The notes under the pieces are model-generated. The model did not search any database. It saw only the letters and a program-made list of their open reading frames with translations, and was not told the origin of the DNA. 64,000 nucleotides of DNA from Euptelea pleiosperma. Lineage: Eukaryota > Streptophyta > Magnoliopsida > Ranunculales > Eupteleaceae. The position numbers were made by a program, and so were the translations under genes. The stretch spans positions 41,410,450 through 41,474,449 of the forward strand of contig CM068545.1 of NCBI GenBank assembly GCA_035048495.1, written 5' to 3'. The first letter of the stretch is position 1. The number at the start of each line of letters is the position of its first letter. Below, one piece after another: positions 1 to 12,000 of the stretch.

Positions 1-25
1 TTTCTTACTCCAAGATTTGTTGCAG

Positions 26-3000
26 GTCAAGGATGTTAAATGGAACACGGAACTCGGGGGTCAAAAAATGGAATTGCGTTTGGTGGAGTACTTTGCAGAT
101 GAGTTCAATAATCAAGTTCGAAATGGGGTAGATGTGAGGAAGTCCCCCAAGGCAATGGCTAAATTGAAGAAACAGGTTAAACGTACCAAAGAAATTTTAA
201 GTGCAAACACAATGGCTTCAATATCAGTTGAATCTCTTTATGATGATCGTGACTTTAGGTGGGCAGAATCTTAATCACCTTCAGCATTTCCTTTATTATT
301 CTTATTCTCATTATTACTGCTGTTGTTTTATTGTTAATGTCGATAACTAAAGAAAGATTTATGGAAAAGGGAAAAGAAAGACCTGGGGAACTCGCTACCA
401 TGTATATCAAAATGATATGTTTCCTGCCAAAGAGAGCAAGATCTCTAGCACTACGTAATATGTAATAGAAAATGAAACTCCATTTTGACACAAAATTCAA
501 ACTACTAATGTTCACTGATCAACATTTCCTTTATTATTCTTATTCTCATTATTATTACTGTGGTTTTGTTATTAACATCGATAACTAAAGAAAGATTTAT
601 TGAAAAGGGGAAAGAAAGATCTGGGGAAGATAGTTCACTACTATGTATATCAAAATGATATGTTTCCTGCCAGAGAGAGCTAGATCGGTAGCACTACGTA
701 ATATGTAATAGAAAATGAGAACTCCATTTTTACAGAAAATTCAAACTACTATGTTCACTGATTTTCATTGACCCAGCTTCTTTGGTCCTCTAGCCTCTGA
801 TATTGTGTAGCAGGAATCTCCCTCTACAACAAACAAAAATTAAACTGTCCAAGCATTGCAATAACTCTAGGTCCTGCCTCATTTGACCCTTTTTCCCTAA
901 CAGGCCCAGAGAAGATGTATAGAATATTGAAGTTATGGGCTTGAGCCTGTAGCTCAGTTGGTTGATATGTTGCACGACGACCAAGAGATTGCGACTTTAT
1001 TCCAACTGATCAACAATGAAAAAAAGGATATTTAAGCTATCATCTCCATTTACCCCATGAATCTTTACTAGCCTGGGATTGCCCAAAAAAATTCCTTCAA
1101 ATAACATCTTCCCCATTACCTAGTCGAGCCCTAGAAGGTGTGAAGGTTACTTTTCTCTACCCACTATGCATAAGGACTACCAACATCTTTCAAAGTCTTC
1201 CACCTTGAAGTTGAAAAAAAAATCATTAAGGATGCAAACTCGTTCCACAAACATCCTTCAAAATAGAATAGATAACCTCCTTAATGATCATGGAATGGTA
1301 GACCTGTTTTCATGACTAGTATGGAAGATCCGCTAAGGCCATATTTCAGATTTACATAGTTGTGTTACTGGCTTTTAGGGGCAGTTGTGCTGATGATTGA
1401 CGAGGGTGGGGTGCCAACATAGTTCGGATGCCTCCTCTTATGGTGATGCAGTCCTCTCCCTAATGTATCCTTATACCTGTTCTTTTTTCCTTTAATAAAA
1501 TTTCCTTATTCAGCAAAAACAAAACCTCCTTAATACTTCTAGACTTGTCTTCGAAGCTTCTCAAGCTTCTTTCCATTCATATATCAATAAAGTGCCAAGT
1601 TAAAGAATGCACCATAAAATATTACCTCCACTCTGAATTCAGCTGCCGTGCAAGGACCTCACAAATTCACTAGGGAATAACAATTCAGTGCCATAAAGAA
1701 CAAGAACTAAACCTCCAATCTTTACTTGTCACAAAAGGAAAAAAAGAAAATAAATTTTACAAACTAAACCCACCTTCCAATGGAAAAACATGGTTAATGC
1801 TATTTCCAAGCTCCTTGCACATGATACTTGGGGTCTTATTATGCTCATGCTAATTTATTAGCCTGTTTGTATGCTTTCTTTATTTTACTTTATTTTATTT
1901 TTTTATGTTTTCACCATATATCTGTAAGAGTTTCCGTGGTATGACATCATATTTTGTTTCTTTTACAGTTCCCTATAACTACAGATATCATATGGTTCCC
2001 TATAGCGATAAACCACTTCATAAAATTGCCAACTCTTTGACCATATAAGCAACCATGGTACTATACTACTATCACACAACACATAACAAGGATACTTGAC
2101 AAAAGGCTATATTAAGAACTAACATTTGTAGTATTTTATGGGGGGTATCACTCTTTTAATATCTTATGCCATGGTTGTAACTTGTAAGTAAGCTAGCTAT
2201 TCATTCTATTTTGATTTGCATAACTATTAAGTTTTTCCACATGTATCCACCTTACTTGTAAGAAGCTTCGATCCTAGGTGCTGCTCCTGCCACAGAATTT
2301 CTCCATTGCTTGTGCTATTTAAAATCCAATTAGAACTTGTTTCCAACAATCACTTCCTCACTCCCACACTTGAGTCTTCTCCCGCACCCACTCTTGCTTT
2401 TTGGAACTAAGGTATCCACTCTTTAGTATGTGGTTGTTGTGTTAGTAATATCGAAGTTGTCCATTCCTTTTGTGGTTCACTTTGCCAATTGGACCAGGGC
2501 ATTGTAACTTGGTAAAATGGTTTATAAGGCTAAAGTGGGGAAATCAGTAGGAAAATGACCAAGCTAGAAGTTTATAACTAATCTCATGTTGCCAGGCCAG
2601 CAAAGAGAGAAGTGGATCCAATGGCCAGCTAAACCACGTTAGCAGCCTAGGCCATGTATCTATCTAGCCTCCAGTTGAAGGCATATGGATAGGATGTGAT
2701 GGCAATCTCTTACATGGTACAATCTCTCTCTCTTTGTCAGGCACTAGTCTAAAATGGTGTTGCTAACTTACTATAGGAAAGAAAAGGATGCCTTGAGGAC
2801 TGTGTTGGGCTTTGGGAGCTTGATGCTTTTGTGGCCGTTGAGTTGCAGGCTTTGTGTGCACATATCACCTTGTGTGGGCACTAGGCCACAAGATTAGTTT
2901 TGTGTCTATGCTATCCACGAGATCTCACTTGGTTTTCCTAATAGTTAAGAGGGCATCTTATTTATTTATTTATTTATTTTTTCTTGGCCACCAAATGTAT

Positions 3001-6000
3001 AACCCTCTTGGCCACCACGTTAGCAGCTTAGCGCCGTGGATGCGAAGACATTTGGATTAGGTGCATAGTGTCTTTGTCCTGCGGAAGCAATCTTTCTTGG
3101 ATGAAACTAATTGTGAGGCATTGATGCATCAAGGAATTGTGTTTGAGCGAGGCATGTGGTGTCTTGGTGCTGTGAGGTAAGCATGTTTGGAGGGGCAGGT
3201 TGTGCCGTAGAGCCTGTGGGGCGAGTCTATTTGCAATTAGGGCAAAGCTTGATAGAGCTCATGGTGTTGAGGCACTGGAGCTCGGGCCATGTGTGCCATG
3301 ATCTAGCCCTCCAGCTCGAGGCATCCGTACAACTCTTCTCATTAACTGTTTTCTCTATCATTATCTAAAACATTTAGAAAATGAAATTTTGTTTGGGGTT
3401 TCTTGTTTGTTCACATCATACGCAGTTTAGGTGTTACAAATTGATTCCGATTAATTGGGCTTATATCCTATATTTTCTTTCCCTCAGAAGCACTATAACT
3501 CGTGAAAAATTTGAAGAACTCTGTGGAGACCTGTGGGAGCAATCTCTTATCCCTGTGAAAGAAGTGCTCAAGCATTCTGGTTTGAATGTTGAAGACCTGT
3601 ATGCAGTAGAGCTGATAGGCGGTGCCACTCGCATGCCAAAGTTACAGGTCAATGTCTACATTTTTACTGCCTATGATTGTAATCTGGATGATCCAAAACA
3701 ACATGATCACATTTTCTAAGCCATGGGAAACAAAAGTTTACATTGTTCCAAACTGCATGGTCATTGATACTCTGAAAGAGTTTGACTTATAACCAAATAT
3801 AGTTTTTCATGCATTCTTTTTATAAGATCTTGTGGTATTATTCTAAATTACTTTCTAAGCCCTCTCACTTTTGAATTTTCTAAAGATTAGCGGTTTCCTG
3901 ATTTGACTCCAAAGTCTGCTTCCACTCCTGCTTTGTGAAGTTTTCTGATTTTTGAATTATATTCTATACCATTCCTAGAGTGCTTCATTGATCCTGTGCA
4001 CACTCAAGGTCCTAAAACATGAATGGCTATATGGATAATTAGTCGTACGTCTGCCTCCTTTTATGGCTTGAATAAACTTCCCTGTTAGTATTTCTAACAA
4101 TTTACAATGCATATGGGGGTTAGTCTTTAGGAGATTTCTACTTACATGTACATACCAGTTCAGAAAAGGAAAGTAGAAAGTGTATATTATTCACCAACGA
4201 CCCATTTCGGAACACTCAACCTACTTGAATGGTTCGGAAGGCTGTGCATATACACTCTTGCTGTGTTCACTAACTCTTACCCTTGACATGCACAAATTTA
4301 GGCCTATATTACTGCTGAGTTCATATATCTCAGTCGTATTTCGACCAAATACTTCTTGTAGTGTACAATTGCACGAGGAATCCCACATCTTGTAGTGTAC
4401 AATTGCATGTATGAAGATCATGGTTCAAAGTACACGGTATCATCTGGTAACGTTTATGGGCGATACCGAAACGTATCAGAAGTATCGTTCGGTTTCGGAT
4501 AATGAAATGTTAGTGCAAATTTACATATAAGATGAAGTATCATTCGGTTACGGACGAAACAACCGAAACGTATGTAGTTTCGTCCTATAGCGAAGTTGAA
4601 ACGAAACGGATGAAACATTTCGGTTTCAGTCAAAACTTTGAACCATGATGAAGATTTTTTCATCTTGTTCATGGTTTTGAGTATTTATAATGACATATCT
4701 ATATCTGTTGTAACTAATGTGATCATGTTCTGGCTCATACAGAATCGACCATGCCAGTATAATGTCAATACCCCTCAATACCAATATAGTGTGTACCACA
4801 TCAATCCTTATCGATTAATATTTAAAACGATGATCTTTGTGTGTGTGAACATGGTTCTCATTTTTCCTTATTCTTACAGGCCAAGCTTCAGGAATTTCTT
4901 AGGAGGAAAGATCTGGACAAACATCTGGATGCTGATGAAGCTATAGTACTTGGTGCATCTCTTCATGCTGCAAATTTAAGTGATGGAATCAAGTTGAATC
5001 GTAAGCTAGGAATGATTGATGGTTCTTCATATGGTTTTATGATCGAGTTAGATGGTCCTGATCTTTCGAAAGATGACAGTACTAAACAGTTACTTGTACC
5101 GCGAATGAAGAAAGTCCCTAGCAAGGTAAGAACATGGTAATTTGAATCTCTGTTGTTATACGTCACATCAAACATTAATTGAAACTTAGATTCTAGACAT
5201 TTGGCTTCTTGCTGATCATGTTTGAATTCATTGGCCATACAGATGTTCAGGTCCATTAAGCATAACAAAGATTTTGAAGTTTCGCTTACTTACGAGAGTG
5301 TGGATGAATTACCACTGGGGGTTTCTTCTGATAAGTTTGCCCAGTATGCAGTGTCTGGTTTGACAGATGCTAGTGAAAAGTAAGAGATTAGTAACTTCTT
5401 GAGTCATAACTAGATCAGAATTCTTAATACTTTTAAGCAGTGACACCCATGACTCTATGAAAATTGTGAACTAAATTCTAGGTAAAACGTAAGTATGATA
5501 TTGTATATTGTGTTTTCTCTAGGTATTCATCTCGCAATCTCTCCTCTCCCATCAAGGCAAATCTGCATTTCTCTCTCAGTGGAAGTGGAATAATTTCTCT
5601 CGATCGGGCAGATGCTGTTATTGAAATTACGGAATGGGTGGAAGTTCCCAAAAAGAATTTGACTATGGAGAATTCAACTACTGTTGCGCCTCCCATATCA
5701 GTTGAAGCGGGTCAAGGGAACACTTCAGAAGGGAGTAAAGGCGGCACGAGCAGTGATGGTGGGATTAATAACACATCCAATTCCAATGTAGGAGAACAAA
5801 GTAGAGTGGATTTTGTCACAGAAAAGAAGCTGAAGAAGCGAACATTTAGGGTTCCCCTGAAGGTGCAAGTTGGATAACTACTTAAAACTTATAGAGATTC
5901 TATTAATGTAGAGTTGCTGCAGTTTGACCAGAAACTGTTCTCAATTGACTGTCTTTTAGTCTGTTCTGTCACTGTTGTTTCACTAATCCTTTTCTGTTTG

Positions 6001-9000
6001 ACAATTGTAGATAGTTGACATAACAGTGGGTCCTGGAGTGTCTCTTTCAGAGGAATCTCTGTCTGAAGCTAGACTTAAATTGGAAGCTCTGGATAAGAAG
6101 GATGCGGAGCGCAGAAGAACTGCAGAGCTCAAAAATAACTTGGAAGGATACATATATTCTACTAGAGAAAAGGTTTAAAGTCCCTGATAAATCATAACCT
6201 AGTATTTCCAAAAGAGATTGGTTTATCCAGTAAAATGTTTTGCATTCTTTTCTGTAACCCTGTTTTGGTAATTCAGGATTTTGTTAATTTTGTTATGCTT
6301 CTTATGCTTATCTCGTCTTCTGTTGTGGGCATTGTCACTTATCCCAGCTTGAATCGTCTGAGGAGATTGAGAAAATTTCAACTGAGCAGGAAAGGCAATC
6401 CGTTATCGAGAAGCTTGATGAGGTTAGTCTGTGCCTCACAGGGCCTAGTTATTTTCCTCTTACTTACAGTTCTAATTTGACTATGGTATATTGTTAAAGG
6501 TGCAAGAATGGCTGTATACTGATGGTGAGGATGCTACTGTAACCGAGTTCCAAGAACGCCTTGATTTATTAAAAGCTATTGGTGACCCAATATTTTTCAG
6601 GTCAGTTCCTATGTCCACTAGTTTCATGGGATGCTTTTGCAGGCATTGAACATGTCCTGATATTGTCTGTTTTATGTAGATTGAATGAGCTTGCTGGACG
6701 GCCAGCGGCATCTGAACATGCTCGAAGATATCTTGGCGAGCTTCAACAGGTACTTAATATAGAGGGTAGTATTACTATGTGATAACCAAGAACATGTTGG
6801 ACTTTTGATTTGGTTTTCTAGTTAACAAATCTTAGATAGCTAATAACTGATCTAACAGATATATCCACAATTAGAATACCAGAATCTATGATGCAGGAGC
6901 TGATTCAAGAAAGCCCATTTGTCCATGGGGGAGTAAGAAGTGTGGAATCAGAACCCTCTGTGGCATGATATTTTAGGAGATTATTTTTTTCAACGGAGTG
7001 TTATTTGAGTTCTTATTAATTAGGAAAATTGGTGGATTGAGCCCTTTATTACTTAGTAAGTACTCTAATTTTAGTAGCTGGGTCTAATTAGGAGGAATCT
7101 TTGTGCTGCCATCCAGCACTCTTAGAAATATTCCTGTATATTTCATAGTTGAGTATTTTTTGAGAATTGAAGAAAAGTTTAGATATATGCTGTCAAGTGG
7201 TTTGAAGCCTCTCTTTGAAGGTGGCACGACTCCATTTGAGTAGGTGCAAGGAATCAAGGATAGGTGTGACTCATTCCTCTAGCCCTAGTGCCCTACGAAT
7301 TGTGAAGACACCAAATTTCCATCTTTGTCACTTTCTTTTTAACTTTCCTATTCTTGTTTTCTTTAATTTTCTACTCATCAAGCATAAATCATGCTCAAGC
7401 TATGTAACGTTACAATTGTTGGTTGTGGAAATATAATTGGCATAGATTTTATGAATTTTTCAGAAAATAATAAATCAGGTTTGATTTATTAAGGATCATC
7501 ACATGAACCTTATGGATCCTATGAGAGGGTTTATAGTTGCTTCGCGCTAGCTCTCCAAGTGTGACCTTCTAAAATTCACACCGATTCACGTACCCTTGCT
7601 TTTCCTCTCTTAGAAAATCGTGGAGAACTGATGGCATTCTCCTTTAAAGTGGGTCATTCCTTAGGGTTTACTGTGTAACACCTTAGTAAAACCTTTAAGG
7701 GAGAGAGTGGAAAGAGAAAGACAAAGCACCAGAAAGCTAAAATCGTTGGCTTATGTGTATAGATCTCCTTTCACACACCTTTTTTTATAATAAAAGTCCC
7801 ATAGGTTTCCTAAACCTAGCTGTTTCCAATTTGAGAGAAATGAGTGAATTATAAGTGTAGGATCTTACCTCTTTGGCCCTGAGCAATTAATGCAAGTTTG
7901 ACTTGCAATAGAAATTGGAAACACTTCCCCACGATTTTTCCTTTATGGGCTTGTGCTATTTTTAGCATGTGCCCATGGACATTACAATAAATTTCTTTAT
8001 TATTTATTAATAAATTATAAGCCACTGAGAATGAATATTAATCATTTTCTAGTCCCTGGCTTATGAATTATTTATTATTTCATTTTATTCATCATTTATT
8101 GGACTCTGAGAAAAACAAAAACCATTTTGTATGAAACGATTTCATTTACTAATAAATAAATATATAAAAAGATTTCAATAAGACTCTTTAATCAAAACAT
8201 TACTAGATCTGGATTTGGGAGTCCAATCCTCGACGAAATAACTACTGAATATAATCTCTTAAATTAGGAGTGGTAGATTCCTTATTGAGCGTTTAACCCT
8301 CTTCATGCATTCTCTGCATAACCCAACATTCCCATGTATAACCCTCGATTAAGCATCAATGGTTGGTAATGTCAAAGTCATACTTATAATACATAAGAGA
8401 GAGTAAACCTCTCTGGTCTAAGGATAATTTGTAAATAAAACTACCCTTTGATCTGAAAGTGATCACTCCATAGGGTGTTCTGTAGTTGATCCTTTTAGTG
8501 CATGTACATAGTATATACACCTACATATCTGCTTTAGGGTCACCACCCTTTATGGTGGAGATACACCATAACTATTAACTATCATATAGCAGCATAACAT
8601 GTATAAGCTATAATGGAGTGAGATGCCCAATCATCACTCAGCTTAGCAGTGTTTTAGGTCTACAAGGAAATAGAGAACCATATCTCCTGTAAAGGTTCAC
8701 TAACCTTACATGGCTCTCCTAAAATGTTACCTAAGGAACCTTATGTGACTATGGCACATTTAATGTACCCATAAACATTCATGATTGACAGAATAATTGG
8801 TAGTTGTATTGAATAATGTAATTTAATCTAATTAAATAACATGTTTTTTCTTTGAGGACATATAACACTAACAACAATGACACAGATACGTGTGTCGGTG
8901 TCCAACACAGATACGAGGTGTGTGACATGACGCCTTTAAGAAGTCTAGCACATAAACGCGTCCGTACACATGTATTGTATTATAATATGTTAATTATATT

Positions 9001-12000
9001 TGAATCAAAAGTAGCTTTTACTAAAAATAGGGCAAGAAATATATGAAAAGTAAAAGAAAACTTTTTTATACGTCATGGAGCTATCCAATAACATAAACAA
9101 TATTCGTAGATTTATAATAGGGAAGACTATTAAACATATAACAAAGTATTATATGGAGGATGGAACACACTAACCCTCTAATAGAGTACATTTATTTAAT
9201 AAGTCATTAAAATAAAGGGTGACACTGCCGTATGTGTCAAGATTTGTGTGGGATGTGTTGACGAGCATGTCATGCCCGACATGGATAAAACCCTATAAAG
9301 TGCCATGTCCTTGTTACATAGTGCTCAAGAGACTTCAGCTAGTTTTTGTTCAACATTAGTGATAAATCTTGCTGTATTGTCTCAATTTTGGCATCGGAGC
9401 AAGTTTGCTCCTAGCACTTGCTGCAGTTTTTACAGTGACTTTGGCAAATAGCATGAAGTTTTTTCTTTCTTGCCACCTCTGAAGTAGTCCGAGGCAACCC
9501 TTTGTCACTGCTCTTTCAACTGCAAAAAAATTGTTTCAGTGCAGAAAGACATTTTCTGTGGAAAGAAATTTTTTTGTGACCAATTGTTGCCCTCCATCCT
9601 CGCCATGAACTCTTTCATCGCATCAGCTGTCTGCCACAACAGTTCTTACCTCGGCCTGATCTTTCATTGAGATTCTGTAAAGCCACGGGCCTCATTTGTT
9701 AGCCTGCGTATAGACCAGCAGACCAGATTTGTCGACTAAGTCAACAGCTTAGGCCCAATAAAAACTACAAATAAGATATAGAATTTTGAACAACTTCATG
9801 TATTATTGTCGTAGGGAAGCTCCCTAATCGTGTAATTGAGATCCTTCTAGTAGTGAGAATTATATTTTGCGAGTATGCTAGAAGAAATTCACTAGACTGG
9901 ATGTGTTTACTATCGGTAACAGCAATGGATTGATGTCACATACTTGTGGGTCAAAAATGGATTGAAATACAGGGTGCAGTTTATGGTCACGATACTCATC
10001 CTTAGAGCTTCCTCAAGGACAGACACAAGATCAGTTTAAAGGGAAAGATTCTAGAGAGTATAATTGATGCTCTAGTTGATGCCTAGGCAAGCACTTTTGT
10101 GAGAAGGGACATCTCGTGACTTTAATATCTGCCATCTAAGCTTTTTTGGACCCCATATAGTAGTTGTCGCTTATAAATTAAGGATATCCTATGCATGTAT
10201 GTAGCAATGACACGGACACGTGTCGGTGTCCTACATAGGTACAAGGTGTATGACATGTAGACACGTTTGTAGACCGTTAATATAATGTTTTAGTTACATA
10301 TCAAAAGTTTCTTTAATAAAAATAAAGAAGGAAATATATGAAGTAAGAAAGAAACATTTCTATATGCGCTGAAGCTATCCAATAACATAATAAATATGAG
10401 TAGATCTATAAAAGGGAAGGCTATCAAATAAATATAGCTATGTTTAACAACTTAATAAAGTATTGTATGGAGGATGGAACACACCAACCCTCTTTCAGAA
10501 ATTGTTTATTTAATAAAAGGATCATTTGAATAAAGGGTGAAACTGCCCATATGTGTCAGGATGTGTACGTGTGTCGACATTCAGACACATCAAAAAACCT
10601 ACAAGTGACGCATCCTTGTTACATAACTATGCATAAGAAACCAGCAGTCAATAATTTTTGATAAAGTGGATTTGATATTAAAGAGGGAAAACCCAAAACA
10701 AAATACACCAGGGATCTCAAGGCGAGATACCCCCAAGCCAAAACAAGAACACCAGCAGTCAATAATTGCCCATGTTAGAAAAACACTACCTTCATCATTT
10801 TATTTGCAGAAGGCTTTCATGGGTTAGTTTTCAGCAGCAAAAGTGATATTCTGCTTCAGCACATGCTCTGTGTGCTAACTCTTCAATTTATTACCTGGCT
10901 TTGAGTTAGTTTTGTATATCGATTCTGTGCAGCTATTGACACCAGTGCCTTGACTTCCTTTTAACCTTATGCAGATTATAAGTGGTTGGGAGAAGAGCAA
11001 ATCTTGGCTTCCCAAAGCTAGAATAGATGAGGTAGTTTATTGATATTTCATAACTTTTTATTGATTATATTGGATTAATCTTCAGCTATTGTGTTAAGAT
11101 GCTATGACTGTAGAAACTCACTATTGTAACCGTACCCGTTAGGTTCTGAGTGATGCTGACAAGGTCAAGAATTGGTTGGAAGACAAGGAGGCCAAACAAA
11201 AGAAGTATGTGCCTCTTATTTTTGTGTTTATTGCTATTTTAATGAGTTCTTTTAATAAATTTTATTTTGTCGTGTGAGTTTTCTTTTCAAGCATAAAATT
11301 TTAGTATTTTTATTTGGGTTTTATCATGCAAGAATATCACCCTTGTCATGTAATCCTTTTGAGAGCATTTTTGGGGCAAGGTGTCAATCGAGAAAAAAAG
11401 CTTTCCATTTGAGCTCAGTGTCCGACGACTCTTTGGCCTTAGGAGTTATCTGCTGTGTTGGATTACAAGGTAGATTGTGGCCTCATTGAATGCATTAGTT
11501 TACTTCTGAAGCTGGTGATTCAAATGCACATTATTGGGTCCTTGTAGTGAGAAGAATGGAGAAAATTACCATCCTTTAGAAAAGTGACTTTTTATCATTA
11601 ATGTCAATTTCATCCAACACTTCGAAAAAAAAATTAGGGGAAGGAGAAAATAAGTGCCTTAGGTGGATGTTTGAAAGCTGAAAGTGGATAAATAGTGAAG
11701 TCAGTCCTTGACATTTCCTGATGATGGTTTTAGGAAACAATCAAAGTAGCAAATGAAAGAAGAAAAAGAAGAGAAAAGAAGGCCATGCGACAACAAACTA
11801 TGGATTCTAGCATTGTAAAGAAATAGGGTACATAATGTTATTTGCTTGTGTTTACGGTATGCCCTTTGGTTGGGTTGTGGTGGGTTCACTTTCACATTTG
11901 GTATGACATTTGTGTTGAGTTTGGCGACTGATTGTTCTGGTGACACCTTATGACTTTTTCCAGACTTTTTAAAGATAGAAGGTCAGTTAGTTGCTTTCAG

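Noticed and set aside
945..1010. Functional tRNA gene
   Set aside because: Only the A-box is intact; the B-box and stems are decayed.
2854..3368. Short plus-strand frames in intron 1 of HSP70-17
   Set aside because: No family resemblance, lie within a spliced intron of the same strand, and have no coding signature.
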